Shown here: positions 30,301 through 38,214 of the stretch, piece by piece | Position numbering within the stretch: the first letter of the stretch is position 1 | Layout: every line of letters starts with the position of its first letter | Source of the DNA: Rhyacophila brunnea | Taxonomy: Eukaryota; Arthropoda; Insecta; Trichoptera; Rhyacophilidae | Reading direction: 5' to 3' | Assembly: GCA_022495005.1 (NCBI GenBank) | Contig: JAGYXB010000083.1 | Location: 887,621 to 951,620 of the forward strand | DNA: 64,000 nt | Notes under the pieces: generated by a model | The model's database searches: none | Told to the model about the DNA's origin: nothing | Seen by the model: only the letters and a program-made list of their open reading frames with translations | Position numbers and translations under genes: made by a program

Positions 30301-31664
30301 TTCTCAAAATATTTGCTCTGTCTCGTGCAAAAATAATTTGACCATCTGAGCGAAATTGGCCATATCCAAAATCTAACACAGCTATTTTTATAAAATACCT
30401 ACTCATAAAGTTAGATAAGTATATAAATATTTTCGTAAAATTATCGAGCGCTCCAGTTCGTAAAATTTTCCATTTCGAGCGCTGCAAATTATAGAACACC
30501 AAGTTGCACGCAAAGCATTCTCACTCAAATGAAATATCATCGAGATTCTGCAAGCTGAGGAAAATAGTGTTTTACCTTTGCTAACTTCTTGGGCGACACC
30601 CTGTAGCCATAATCCAATGCGTAAGGCACTGGCTTGTCATCCGAGGACTCCGAGTTCAGTGCCCAGTGATGTCACTATACATCTATGTAATTTTCCCAAC
30701 GTCTAGATGTTTTTGCAGGGCTCTAAATGGACCTGAGCGCACTGGAGCGCCGTTCCGGTTCGTGAAATCGGTAAAATTATCGGTCCGTTTCGTGGAAAAA
30801 ATATGTTGACCGTCTGAGCTAGATATGCCATATAATAGAAAATCTAACACACTTATTTTTATAAAATACATATAAAATTTGATAACTATGTAAATATCTT
30901 CAGAAAATTGTCTAGCGCTCCGGTTCGTAAACTTTTCCATTTCGAGCGCTGTGTTTTTATGATTTTTTTCACTGTTGCTACTACACTGCTGAACTATCAT
31001 TGGGCAAAACGGACTGTTGTAGTGGTAAAGGAAAAGAATAACTAGTTTTGTACCCGAGACAAATTTATATTGTTGCAAGTGGGTGGTTGTATATTGTATA
31101 TACTCCCGAGGAGCAGAACTAACCTGCCATTGGTGATGCCGATTGGGAGGGCAATAACTCTGTTTAACCAAATCGCTTTGGATGTTGATATATTACATCT
31201 ACGTTGGGATGAGTATAGGTGGACGTTATTTTATAAATTATTAAAATAGGGTCTGCTTAACTCATCCGGTGTACTTCCTTGTACCTATATAATTTTTTTG
31301 TATTTACACTTTTTACTTTTTACTTTTAACTTAATACTGATCTATCTCTTTTGTTGTGTTTGGTTGTGTACCTAATATTGTTTTAATAATATTTCGTTAT
31401 TTCTAAATGTCATGTTGTGAACGTCTTAAACTTATAATTTGTAATGTCCACAATATGTAAAATAAATGAATTGAATTGAATTGAATTGAAATGTTTATTT
31501 AATGTGTGCCTATAACATATTTTTAGGTGTGCGTGTCGAGCGGCAGCCAAGCGGTGGGCTGGTGCTGTGTTGGGGCTACTGAAAATGGTCAAGAAGCGTT
31601 ACACTGGTCACAGATGACGCAGCAACCGAGGAAAGCCACTGCAATGTGGCACACACTCAGATAA
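3246..31664 (+). CDS. Syt12: Synaptotagmin-12-like protein, 3' seven coding exons (5' partial)
   Basis: Exons are 3246-3389, 9865-10130, 20290-20507, 24461-24668, 26750-26979, 29086-29234 and 31527-31664. All have AG/GT borders and consistent phase, giving 450 residues plus TAA. Residues 1-187 are a Ser/Pro-rich linker. C2A spans about 188-300 and contains FNDPYVRLALLPE and LLQVYDFDR. C2B spans about 318-440 with LSLSYLPSAERLTVVVLKA, DPFVKVYLL and the C-terminal HWSQM...MWHTLR block typical of the family. Synaptotagmins are vesicle-membrane proteins that bind phospholipid and SNAREs; Syt12 is regarded as a calcium-independent member. C2B here lacks the acidic loop-3 residues, which fits. The N-terminal transmembrane exon is not in the recognised part. 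Syt12 is the best match I recall, against other divergent synaptotagmins; no database search was possible. Confidence 0.82.
3568..4550 (+). mobile_element. Decayed mariner element
   Basis: The ends are inverted repeats, CGAGGTTTGATCAAAAAGTT on the left and a complement of CGCTGTTTATTCAAAAAGTT on the right, each next to TA. Inside, translated fragments resemble mariner transposase: an ITDENVKK piece and HDHAPAQTS, which matches the second catalytic-Asp motif. Many stops and frameshifts make it a fossil. It is interrupted by a hAT-type MITE. Confidence 0.75.
3929..4146. mobile_element. hAT-type MITE nested in the mariner fossil
   Basis: The element is bounded by TAGTGATGCCA and the complement of CAGTGTTGCCA, a hAT-like terminus. 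It is flanked by an 8-bp direct repeat, GTGTTGGG, at 3921-3928 and 4147-4154. Internally it carries several copies of an ATACTATAATTTT motif. Length 218 bp, no coding capacity. Confidence 0.75.
5811..6068. repeat. Palindromic MITE
   Basis: Two ~38-bp terminal arms are inverted copies with about three mismatches; both contain TTTCAAAATCAGCCAAGTCC, as given or as complement. No coding capacity. Target duplication not clear. Confidence 0.7.
6405..6670. repeat. Palindromic MITE family M1, copy 1
   Basis: Both ends carry TATACACAAGGnGACTATCG in inverted orientation, and much of the interior folds back (AATAAGTTTACCGTC against its complement). Related copies lie at 7206-7385, 8104-8312 and 29823-30012. 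Non-coding, ~265 bp. Confidence 0.75.
7206..7385. repeat. Palindromic MITE family M1, copy 2 (truncated)
   Basis: Shares TATACACAA.ACGGCTATC, TAGTTTATCATAGTTATGTA and the internal AGCACCTCTCTTGGCTGTGC region with copy 1. The far arm is lost. Confidence 0.65.
8104..8312. repeat. Palindromic MITE family M1, copy 3 (diverged)
   Basis: Starts TACACAAGGCGATTATCGAC and contains the family's AATAAGTTAGCC block and its near complement. The internal region is in opposite orientation to copies 1 and 2, as expected for a palindromic family. Confidence 0.6.
9865..10130 (+). CDS. Syt12: Syt12-like exon (Ser/Pro/Gly-rich linker)
   Basis: Acceptor TTCTCTTCCAG, donor AG|GTAAAC, 88 codons plus two bases. 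The correct frame reads QGHRGSSPQIRAFGPDG at the start and RIPRCLSPLLIPP at the end, with a PLPPPP run. A 92-residue ORF in another frame covers the same DNA, but only this frame joins in phase to the exons on both sides. No folded domain is expected. Confidence 0.75.
10131..13840. other. Intronic DNA without recognisable genes
   Basis: First part of a ~10-kb Syt12 intron. It includes a slightly GC-richer patch near 12850-13340, with a partial repeat of a GCATGTGGAT(A)GCTCAATGA motif at 12880-12960. The ORFs at 10170-10458, 11694-11897 and 12879-13085 show no domain and I do not call them genes. Confidence 0.5.
13841..14222. repeat. MITE with ~38-bp terminal inverted repeats
   Basis: The left end contains GGCTGGCTCAGGACCAGACA and the right end its complement, continuing into CACGACTAACCCACATT with two mismatches. 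No coding capacity. Confidence 0.75.
14670..14810 (+). mobile_element. tRNA-derived SINE (family S1)
   Basis: A-box-like TGGTGTAGTGCG and B-box-like GGGTTCGACC are spaced as in a Pol III promoter. The segment GCGTAAGGCGCTGGC recurs in a second copy near 30603-30690. Not a functional tRNA, since acceptor and anticodon stems are not intact. The 3' boundary is uncertain. Confidence 0.6.
15229..15240. repeat. Left target-site duplication of non-LTR insertion
   Basis: ACTGAGTTTAGG abuts the poly(T) start of the retrotransposon and is repeated at 16453-16464. The duplication can be extended by TT into the homopolymer. Confidence 0.85.
15241..16452 (-). mobile_element. 5'-truncated non-LTR retrotransposon (RNase H end)
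   Basis: The element lies on the minus strand. It begins (as read) with the C-terminal part of an I/R1/Jockey-type polyprotein and ends in a poly(A) tail seen as 22 T at 15241-15262. It contains LTSAQALAGIAPID, an RNase H domain and a C-terminal Cys-rich finger. It is flanked by a 12-14 bp direct repeat, ACTGAGTTTAGG(TT). The lack of any upstream reverse-transcriptase sequence between the coding part and the duplication shows truncation at insertion, the usual outcome of target-primed reverse transcription. Confidence 0.88.
15332..16451 (-). pseudogene. Non-LTR ORF2 fragment with RNase H domain, one frameshift
   Basis: Reading on the minus strand from 16451, one open frame gives LTSAQALAGIAPID and then IYTDGSLIDNKVGAAF, where YTDGS holds the first RNase H aspartate. 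It continues through FQAEIFAIRE, the catalytic Glu. Between about 16072 and 16002 the reading shifts frame to NIFSDSQSSLVAL (second Asp) and WIRSHTGIAENEEAD (His and last Asp). The tail has CCPCDGNTSQTVWHVINDCP, a CCHC-type finger common in these elements, and ends ...IKDINGGT before a stop at 15332. RNase H removes the RNA strand during retrotransposition. The frameshift and the missing reverse transcriptase make it inactive. Confidence 0.85.
16465..17614. other. Intronic DNA without recognisable features
   Basis: Still inside the large Syt12 intron. AT-rich, with TTATAATTATTTATAATAATT-type simple repeats near 17420-17465. No gene seen. Confidence 0.5.
17620..17700 (+). repeat. tRNA-like sequence (SINE head or pseudo-tRNA)
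   Basis: A B-box/T-arm, CAGGGTTCGATTCCCGG, with a plausible upstream A-box near GGATAAATGCGACGATTGGG. The acceptor stem is not convincing, so I do not call a tRNA gene. The 70-residue ORF starting here is incidental. Confidence 0.45.
17851..18232. repeat. MITE with ~40-bp terminal inverted repeats
   Basis: The left end starts TATCGTCACCGTACAGTGTA and runs into CAGGCCAATTGGCGTAACCC. The right end is the complement of a close variant (ATCGTAACTGTACAGGCC...). The outer TATCGTCACCGT is shared with the element at 34503-35111. Confidence 0.7.
18745..20136. mobile_element. hAT-type non-autonomous element H2, copy 1 (with nested module)
   Basis: Terminal inverted repeats begin CAGTGGCGAAGGGT at both ends and share GGCTGTTAAGAT and ATAGTGCACACTAAACTTTG further in. 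The flanking octamers GTGAATGG and GGAAATGG match at 6 of 8 positions, consistent with an old 8-bp hAT duplication. A related copy is at 41826-42728. A TTAA-flanked module at 19020-19378 interrupts it. No transposase ORF. Confidence 0.75.
19020..19378 (-). mobile_element. TTAA-flanked module P1, copy 1 (nested in H2)
   Basis: Bounded by TTAA on both sides with inverted ends (left GAGCCATACTTCAG; right the complement of GGCTATACTTCAGC). TTAA duplication is diagnostic of the piggyBac superfamily. Copies occur at 42097-42445 and 54855-55237, sharing for instance ATTCATTGACATGTTTTC and AAATGGGTAACGTTTTT (given on the strand opposite to this copy). Strand is set relative to the copy at 42.1 kb. 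Confidence 0.75.
20290..20507 (+). CDS. Syt12: Syt12-like exon (end of linker, start of C2A)
   Basis: Starts after CCTTCAG; the following CAG makes a tandem NAGNAG acceptor, so 20293 is an alternative start one codon shorter. It encodes a second proline-rich stretch (PLPPPSPLG) and then the first C2A strands, GRLHLRLKYDFDRSDFTV. The donor is GAAG|GTAACT and leaves one base that combines with the next exon to give Ala. Confidence 0.8.
20728..20945 (+). mobile_element. tRNA-derived SINE (family S2), copy 1
   Basis: The tRNA-like head has A-box region GATGGCCGCGCGGCTTAAGT and a good T-arm, CCCAGGTTCGAATCCTGGG. The body carries GTGGCTGACATCCAT and AAAAACAAAATCTG. The same body is found on the minus strand at about 62140-62312, which marks it as a repeat family and not a tRNA gene. 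The 3' end is approximate. Confidence 0.65.
20946..21865. other. Intronic DNA without recognisable features
   Basis: Inside the Syt12 C2A intron. I see no gene, and only short local repeats such as ATGCAGAAACATT repeated at 21018 and 21065. Confidence 0.45.
21866..21963. repeat. Near-perfect hairpin, 46-bp arms, 6-nt loop
   Basis: The left arm starts ATCGTAGTAGATTTTTGGGT and ends TTCCTTCT. The right arm is its reverse complement with one T/C difference, which would be a G-U pair in RNA. The loop is TTCCTC. Outside the arms the palindrome stops abruptly. It could be a very young palindromic insertion, a small-RNA-producing hairpin or a sequence-assembly fold-back. The ORF that crosses it is incidental. 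Confidence 0.9.
22626..22780. repeat. Inverted-repeat element, ~70-bp arms
   Basis: The left arm contains CATAACTTGAAAACACCTCA and ACTAGAAAAAATCATATTTG; the right arm carries near complements of both. The centre is about 15-20 nt. Non-coding. Confidence 0.8.
23479..24235. mobile_element. hAT-type non-autonomous element with CCCGGGAT repeats
   Basis: Terminal inverted repeats TAGGGATTCCAATCC and the complement of TAGGGAATCCAATCC are flanked by a perfect 8-bp duplication, ATTGTATC (23471-23478 and 24236-24243). Many ATCCCGGGAT-like palindromes crowd the subterminal zones. 757 bp, no transposase. Confidence 0.88.
24461..24668 (+). CDS. Syt12: Syt12-like exon (C2A core)
   Basis: Acceptor TTAATTTCAG. 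It encodes the C2A calcium-loop-1 region (AGSDQGGFNDPYV), QTQVHRNDPNPFFDQHF and the loop-3 YDFDR. The acidic residues of loops 1 and 3 are mostly present. The exon ends inside the Arg codon at AG|GTTCGG, which the next exon completes. Reading through the donor gives only a short intronic extension. Confidence 0.85.
24871..25284. repeat. MITE with ~50-bp inverted ends
   Basis: The left end has GGGACAACTGGGCGCC and AATCGAATGAAAT; the right end has the complements GGACGCC...TGTCGAATGAAAT and GGGACAACTGG. Lies in the C2A/C2B intron of Syt12. No target duplication identified. Confidence 0.65.
25410..25634. repeat. GC-rich palindromic MITE
   Basis: Both ends carry CGGTGYGTCAGA in inverted orientation. 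The inner parts also fold back (GGCGAAGTGTTGAGCGG and complement-like GGCGGCGAGTTGAGCGG). The minus-strand ORF covering it is a consequence of its higher G+C and not a gene. Confidence 0.65.
26290..26402 (+). repeat. Tandem duplication, two ~57-bp units
   Basis: Two adjacent units, each with AATAAATTCGCTGC(C/T)TAGGCAA and TATAATATTATACTGT, differ at about five positions. Flanked downstream by a tRNA-like sequence. Confidence 0.8.
26427..26508 (+). repeat. tRNA-like sequence followed by a T-run
   Basis: There is a good anticodon-type hairpin, TTCGG-CTGATAA-CCGAA, an A-box-like GGCGTAAAGGTAGTGCG, a B-box-like GGTTCAAATCC and a T8 Pol III terminator. The acceptor stem does not pair and GAT would be an unusual eukaryotic Ile anticodon, so it is more likely a pseudo-tRNA or SINE head than a tRNA gene. 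Confidence 0.45.
26750..26979 (+). CDS. Syt12: Syt12-like exon (end of C2A, start of C2B)
   Basis: Acceptor CCGTAG, donor CTAG|GTAATG. It starts YSRNEVTGEVRVAL (C2A end), passes a short hinge, and enters C2B with LLLSLSYLPSAERLTVVVLKA. The sequence is much richer in G+C than its flanks, as expected for an exon in this AT-rich DNA. This exon was found by phase and homology, not by a long ORF. Confidence 0.85.
26980..29085. other. Syt12 C2B intron, no recognisable features
   Basis: AT-rich intron with a GC-richer patch near 27500-27590. The ORF at 28769-28984 is low-complexity and unlikely to be a gene. Confidence 0.5.
29086..29234 (+). CDS. Syt12: Syt12-like exon (C2B core)
   Basis: Acceptor CCGTTTTCAG, donor GAG|GTAAGC. 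It encodes DPFVKVYLLVSGKRVKKKKT, the polybasic strand typical of C2B, and NPAWNEALSFSLSSNN. The polybasic KKKK strand is the known phosphoinositide/SNARE-binding surface in synaptotagmin C2B domains. Confidence 0.88.
29579..29822 (-). mobile_element. hAT MITE family H1, copy 1
   Basis: Ends are CAGCGCTCGAAATG and the complement of CAGGGCTTG. A perfect 8-bp duplication, AATTTTTA, flanks it (29571-29578 and 29823-29830). Shares GCGCTCCGGT-type subterminal motifs with three other copies nearby, but lies in the opposite orientation to them. Confidence 0.85.
29823..30012. repeat. Palindromic MITE family M1, copy 4 (one arm)
   Basis: Contains AGCACTTCTCTTGCCTGTGC, TTAGACGGCTAACTTATTGT and the terminal ATTGTGTATA arm of family M1. 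It directly abuts the H1 element to its left. Confidence 0.65.
30249..30484 (+). mobile_element. hAT MITE family H1, copy 2
   Basis: Ends CACGGCTCAAAATGGA and the complement of CAGCGCTCGAAATGGA, flanked by a perfect 8-bp duplication, CAAATTAT (30241-30248, 30485-30492). Subterminal GGACCGGAACGCACCGGAGC. The minus-strand ORF over it is not a gene. Confidence 0.88.
30603..30690 (+). mobile_element. tRNA-derived SINE (family S1), copy 2
   Basis: AATGCGTAAGGCACTGGC and GAGGACTCCGAGTTCAGTGC match the head of the sequence at 14670. The B-box is degenerate. Lies between two H1 elements. Confidence 0.55.
30716..30951 (+). mobile_element. hAT MITE family H1, copy 3
   Basis: Ends CAGGGCTCTAAATGGA and the complement of CAGCGCTCGAAATGGA. 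Flanking octamers TGTTTTTG and TGTTTTTA differ at one base. The 162-residue minus-strand ORF that runs through it is therefore TE-derived noise. Confidence 0.85.
31527..31664 (+). CDS. Syt12: Syt12-like terminal exon
   Basis: Acceptor CATATTTTTAG. 45 codons and TAA. It encodes EALHWSQMTQQPRKATAMWH, matching the conserved C2B bottom helix (HW..M...R.P..MWH) of synaptotagmins. Where other C2B domains have the acidic loop 3, this one has SSGSQAVG, with no aspartates. Confidence 0.85.
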   Translation: MCVSSGSQAVGWCCVGATENGQEALHWSQMTQQPRKATAMWHTLR

Positions 31665-32518
31665 ACTAAACCCCGTTGAAGTATTGTCACTATATGATTG
31701 GTCTATTCACTATTGAATTACCCCAAGCTTACATAATAGTGGGTATCCTATCATTCATCGACCAACTACTCGAGAACTACTAAACGTTTTTAAAAGTCGC
31801 CAGCCAGGTGTGTATTTCAGGGAATATGAAGAATGCAGCTCGTGCCGCTCTTCCCCATATATAACTAGCCCTGCTGGATTAATACCCGTGTGGCAGACCC
31901 GTATGTCTCTGCGTAAAATCCACATGATCAAACCGTTGAAATCTTTGAAAATGTAGATTGTATTGTCTTGTAAAATCGCTGGATTCGGAACGAGACGACA
32001 AAATTCAAATGGCTTTATACGAGGGCTCGGAAGTCGCAGGTCAATAATTTATTATTAGACTTTGCAGACTATTTCAATTGGGGCGTGAGTATGTATATGT
32101 TCAGCTATTTAAGTCAGATAAATACATATGTATATATAATATCTTGTTGTGCTCACTGGTAATACCCGAATATATGTTTATTGTCCCACTGTGCATTGAT
32201 TCAAGTACTCAAGTACGGGTTTGGAAAAAAAATGTGCATAATATCATACATAACAATTTCGACTGTGGAGCTATTAATTTTTCTATCCCACTTACTTTTT
32301 AGTCCTGTTTGAAAACTGGGCCTTCAAAAAATAATTTTTAAAACTTGGAAGCAAGAAAAAATAAAAGCCAATCTTATTGTGACGATATGACGTGAATCAT
32401 CCCTGTCAAAATCCTATAGTGGAAATAATCTGGCAGCAAAACTTTAGAGCACTTGCACAATTGAATTTTATAACTGTTTTGTGACATCATATGGATTTAT
32501 TTTATACCAAAAAATAAA
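31665..32518 (+). other. Probable Syt12 3' UTR region
   Basis: Non-coding sequence directly after the TAA. AATAAA hexamers at about 32360 and 32513 are candidate polyadenylation signals, but I cannot tell which is used. Confidence 0.35.
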
Positions 32519-34502
32519 GCCTAAATTTTGATGCTAACATATTATTTTTTGTAAATAATTTTTCATTATATACCTACCATTGATTTACTATAATATAGGA
32601 TAGGTCTTTAGTTAAATTTATTGTATTTGATGCATACACATTTTCTGACAGTCCATAAAGCATTCGGAGCCATTGATTGGTCGGTGTATTGGTATTAAAC
32701 TGTATGCCGCTAATGAGGTATTGACTGATTAGTATGGGGATCGTAATCAGCCAATTAGATTTTCGGGTTTGCCCAAACTGAAGGTGGGCAATGTATGACT
32801 TTTGTTTCTAAGAATGTTTCCATTAGCGCAGTGAAAAAATCAAATCTCATTGTTATATAGAAGAAGAACAGATTCTTCTTGTTTTGAGGCCACAACGAGG
32901 TCACTTTAGAACTCTGTTAGTGTCATTTTAAACTAACTATACCAACACCTAAATGAGTCGCCTACACTGCCAAAAGAGTCAACATCATTCTACCTATGCT
33001 TAAACCAATAAAGCTGACTTAATTATATTATGAAAACCCTATTCTATAAATAAACAATCTGTATGTAGGTATTTGAATAAGATTATTATTTGATCCTTTT
33101 CATGAAGCCTAGCACTTCATGAAATCATAACTCTGACATCTATGAGACAAAAAGTGTATTAACAATAAGATATAAATAAAACATTTACAATAAAATTGTT
33201 ACATTGCTACAAAAAGATTTAACTTTCATAATAGAGGTATTACAACAAGTGGGCCGATAAGTACAGAATAGACCCACTGGTAGGGATTCCAGAAAATATA
33301 ACTTGGTAACGATAGAAAAAATAATATTTTCTGTATCAGTAATTGAATGCGTTATATTTAAATATAAATAAAAATGGCAACCTGCTCGTTGACCTTTAAC
33401 TATGCTACTTATCATTATTTGCAATTCTACGTGATCAGTCTAGCGGCCCCATATAATATGTCTGTAATTATAAAATTAATTGTACACCATTAAGAAATAG
33501 AAATATTTCAAATATATTAGCTATCTACGTCAATTCTACAGACTTTTATTATTTCAATGTGAGATTTTTCCGGCGTTATAACTTTTCATTACTTAAAATA
33601 GATGTCAGTGTTTGTTGGATTGAAAATCTGTTCCTAATTTTATTATTCTCTAATTACTTAGTTAGGTAGGTGTCTACTGTAATAAAGTTCTGTAACTAAA
33701 CATACCTACTTAAATTCTGTGCATGAGTTAGTCGCAATCTAAAATAAAATACAACATGTCTAACCGTTTGATTATCAATATATTATGAGAAATGTGCAAG
33801 TGCCCTTGGTATAACGAAATGCGGTTTTCTTAATGATTTGAAATAAATCTTTCTATCTTCAAAATTTTTAACGCCTTTGACATGACTTATTAATATTTAT
33901 TAAATGACTGTGTTATTTATAAATGTCTTGGTAGTATTTTAATGTAATGTTTTGTGAAAGTTTAAAAAAAATTTAAGGATCCATTCTTAATGATAAAATA
34001 ATTCTAAGATTAAGTCGCTTTCAAATTGTTTACCTAAATGTATTGATGTTGATGACGACAAGCTAGCATGATGTTTAAACATAAAACAATATGTATGCAT
34101 TCGATTATTAAATAAATTAAAAAATGTAAAAATGAAATATTCTAGGCCTAAAATATGGATAAATAATTAATCAGATATGAAAATATTCTCTTTTATTCTT
34201 CTTTAATATTGGCTAACAATCGTAGAAATATCCGAAAGCATAACCCCCCCTAGATTTATATAAGCTCATTTTCAACTTGCATTGAACGTACAATATATTT
34301 CTAAGCCCAAATAAATTCAAATAAAAAAAACATTCTTCTGTTCTCGTAATATGATAAATCCATTAATAGTATTTATTACCTATTATAGTGTAGGCATTAC
34401 GTATATTATTCCATTAAAATTGTAATTGAAAATGTGAAAGCTGTTAATGATTCTTCCTATTTTCTATCACCATTGTTGATATAATATTATTTTATAAAGT
34501 AC

Positions 34503-35111
34503 AATATCGTCACCGTTCAGGCAAAAGTCACCAACCCATAAAACATCATTTCGAGATATCGCGATTTGAAAATTTGGAGATAAAAGAAAAATCATATTTT
34601 AATGTTTTTAAGGTTCTATTTACATTAAATAATTTTCTTAAGTCTCCTTAATAAATTCTTTATGTTACATTTACTTTTTGATGATAATTAATACATCTGG
34701 AAGGTTTTGAAGGAGCCAACATGGCAAAAATGTGGTTGGTAACTTTTGCTAGTTAGTAATCTGCATCAATGCGATCTTATTATGACAAGCTAAAGTAACT
34801 ATTCCTGTTTAGTTATTGTTGCCTGTTTCAGACAAGCAAAGTTTTCAAATGACAAATCAGTAAAAGTCACCATACATAGGTGCTTATATATTTATAATGA
34901 AGGATTTATTTTTTATATTGTCAAGAATATCTATCCGCATATTATCATATTATCGAAAGTTATTCAGTGAAAAACAAATAATCGGATTTAAGTAAAATTT
35001 TACTAAATAATTTACTGTGGTGACTTTTGCATCTTAAAGAGCATAATTTTACACTTCAGGTGACATACTCAACTCAAAACTGCCTTTTTGCCTGAACGGT
35101 GACACGATATT
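34503..35111. repeat. MITE with TATCGTCACCGTTCAGGC ends
   Basis: Terminal inverted repeats: left ATATCGTCACCGTTCAGGCA, right the complement of a version with two extra bases. The interior repeats the motif AAAAGTCACCA / GTGACTTTTGC. Shares its outer end with the element at 17851-18232. Confidence 0.75.
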
Positions 35112-36172
35112 ATCATATTTTTGTTACCAATATGTATGTATAGATTCAAAAGTATAGTTTTGATACATCCATTAATCTAATAAAATATTATAATAATATA
35201 TTGTATATTTAAGTTTATGTCAGTGCAATCTATAACAACCAATGTATACATTATAAATTCTATGAAATCTAACTATTTATTTTTGTATGAAACAATCATT
35301 AAAACCATTGAGAAAAAATATTGACAATAAAGTGTACAACACGGTGAAAACTAACCAAATTTATCAAACAAAACTCAACCAATGCATCAATTTAAAAAAA
35401 TAATTATTCAGCGATACAGTTAACCTAGTATCCGGAATCCAGGAATAGCAATCCCTATCGAAAATATATATATTCTATGTTTAAATTTTTCAACAAACTG
35501 CATATTTCATAGGCACACTATGCGAATGTACGGGCCATAGAGAGATACCTGCTTACCAAAGATGTTCAAAAAATATTTTTCTGTAGAGATGGAGCCTAAA
35601 TGTATGAAATTGAAACAAAAAAAGACCACTGGTCCACTAATTAAGCCACCTCGCATTGCAGGTTCACTTGTAAAGAACTTCACACAATGACATTTATTTG
35701 CCAATTGGCAGGACGTATAGTGAGACGATCTGTCACGATGAGTAGATAAGCAGTCAATAATACTACATATCAGCATTATTATTTTTTTGAAAAATATTGT
35801 ACAATTTGTGTAAAACCATTAAAACTGCACTCGAGTAAGTAATCACAATGAACATATAAAGCAACCGCCATTGGGTATGTAAAAAAATCGGAATGGTATA
35901 TTGTGGAGTTTACCAGCTTAACCAGGCTTAATTTGTTTGCAAAATTATTTCATATGTCCATAACAGAAATAACATATACCTACTTTTGTTAATAGTCACA
36001 ATTCTTTGGTACTTACATACTTACATTTGGAATTTTATGATTCGTCATCTAAAATTTAGATACTAACTATTCATTGACAATTTTATTATATTGCATGAAA
36101 CATATTTTATGCCTGTAATATCGATTTAACGTGATTGGTCTCAGTGCAGCATGGGCAAATAAATCATAATAA

Positions 36173-36856
36173 TTACAAGATAAAAAGAACTTTTTATATA
36201 CACTGTTTTTAAATTTTCTGTTGAATCATATAACCTTGACTTGGCTAGCTTAAACGATCAAAAAAATTTTTACTTGATAGAAATAATACTGAAATGTCAT
36301 TTTGACTTTTTATATTGATAGTACCGCACGTATATATTAATAATTTAGTTGCTAGGACCCAGGGCTCGAAATGGACCGGAACGCACCGAAGCGCCGTTCC
36401 GGTTCGCTAATTTATCGCTCCGTCTCACGGACAAAATAATTTGAGCGTCTGAGCTGGATATGCCATAGAAAGATATAACAAAAAATCTAGCACACTTATG
36501 TTTATAAAATACACATATAATTTGATAACCTTGTTAATATCCTCAGAAAATTTTCGAGCGCTCCGGTTCGTAAACTTTTCCATTTCGAGCACTGCTAGGA
36601 CCCCAGACCCCTAGCAACCAATAATGGTGTCGAAATAAATTTTCACACAAAACAGAATTAACTGAAAATGAATTCAATTCTACTTAAAGATGGCTAAAAG
36701 TATTAAAAAAATGCAGTGGCATCGTGTTCTGATATATTCTAAAAATTTCAAATATCTAGCTAGTCGGGAAGTTAGTTAAAAATCGATTGCAAGATTAATT
36801 GTACTGGATAAACAACCACCGGACAAATAAGAATACGACCTAATAAAAACGTTGTA
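36173..36856 (+). repeat. Dispersed repeat R2, copy 2 (interrupted by H1)
   Basis: Closely matches the copy at 2518-2977 along its length, once the H1 MITE at 36360-36594 and its duplicated octamer are removed. Confidence 0.7.
36360..36594 (+). mobile_element. hAT MITE family H1, copy 4
   Basis: Ends CAGGGCTCGAAATGGA and the complement of CAGTGCTCGAAATGGA, with a perfect 8-bp duplication, CTAGGACC (36352-36359 and 36595-36602). The empty-site version exists in the R2 copy at 2.7 kb, which confirms the insertion boundaries. Confidence 0.92.
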
Positions 36857-37004
36857 AAAATGTGAAACTCACTACAAATGAACTTGCAATGTAAATAGAC
36901 TTCTAGCTAATTTACAATAATTTACTTTATTAACCATATAATATCAACTTCATTTTCATATTATCTGTGTATGGCATGAATATATTGCTAAGTCGTCATC
37001 TATA

Positions 37005-37135
37005 TTAATTCCCACTGCCGCTATTTTTAAGTTTGGTTTTCTGAGATAAATCAGATTACCTATGTCTATGGATGTTTTAAAAACATCCCTGAATGGTCAG
37101 AAAACCAAACTTAAAAATAGCTGCCCTGAGAATTA
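37005..37135. mobile_element. Short palindromic TTAA-flanked MITE
   Basis: 131 bp with TTAA at each end and ~40-bp inverted arms containing GCTATTTTTAAGTTTGGTTT. The arrangement fits a piggyBac-type MITE, and the whole sequence could fold as one hairpin. Confidence 0.7.
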
Positions 37136-38214
37136 ATGTTTTTTGACTTATCAGTATAATATTCACGCCATACACATATAATATATTAGCTTTGAAGATT
37201 TTTTTCAACAATAAAAATAAACATTTTATTGAGAACAATAAGTATTAGGAAGACATGGTCCATATATTTTGTACTGAAATTATAATGGTTAAAAAATTTT
37301 GAGCTAGTCTAGGTACTAGTTTAAAATTTAGATACCCTATTTGTGCTTCGTATTACTTAAGCTGGCACTACAAACCATTCAGTTGACCTTACAACAATCT
37401 TTATCCCGAGCTCTCTCTCTCTCTTCAGTCTGTCACACGCAGCCTCTCTGCATTCCTCTTGATGTTATCTACCCCTCTTCTCCGGAGACGGCCAGGGGCC
37501 GAGTGCCTACAGGGTTACCATAATTAACTTTATGGAAATCTCTAGATCTCTCACATCTAACAATGTTTGAGTCTTCGCACAATCGAGACATTAATTATAT
37601 TAGGCTTTCCATTATAAAAAATTATAATTATCATTTTATATCTATACCACATTTGTGTATCTATTGCAGTACTTCATGTTTAGTAAACTTTAAGTTAATC
37701 TCTTTAATTCATTGCTATGAATGTATTCATCTTCCATAAATGCCCTTACAGTATTGACAGCATAAAAATATCTTAGATTAAACTTATACATAATATTATA
37801 TCCTTTTCAAATCTCCGTGTCTAAATAATAGTGCATTAATTCTTCACATAATATGATATAAAATATCCAAATTTGGCGTTATGATATATTTATGTGTCGA
37901 CCTGTTGTGTTTAATTGTGTCTGATGTTGTAATGATGTGTGAAAAATACCAATATTTTAATAACCATAGTATTTAAGATAAAATTAGGCAAATCTTACGT
38001 GTCAAATAACTACTTAATAATATAGAATTGAAAAAAAACAATAAATATAATATATAAGCACAAATAAATTTAATATATATGTATTCCCTTTTACTTATTT
38101 GACTTGACATTTTAATTACAGATTTATTTTTACTACATTTATTTGTAATACAAAAATTTCTTACTACATTTCTTATAAAAAATATATGATTTGTTTTAAT
38201 TAAACTACACAATA

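Noticed and set aside
30293..31171. Minus-strand ORFs of 69 and 162 residues
   Set aside because: Both run through H1 MITE copies and their flanks; the translation follows the repeat, not a gene.
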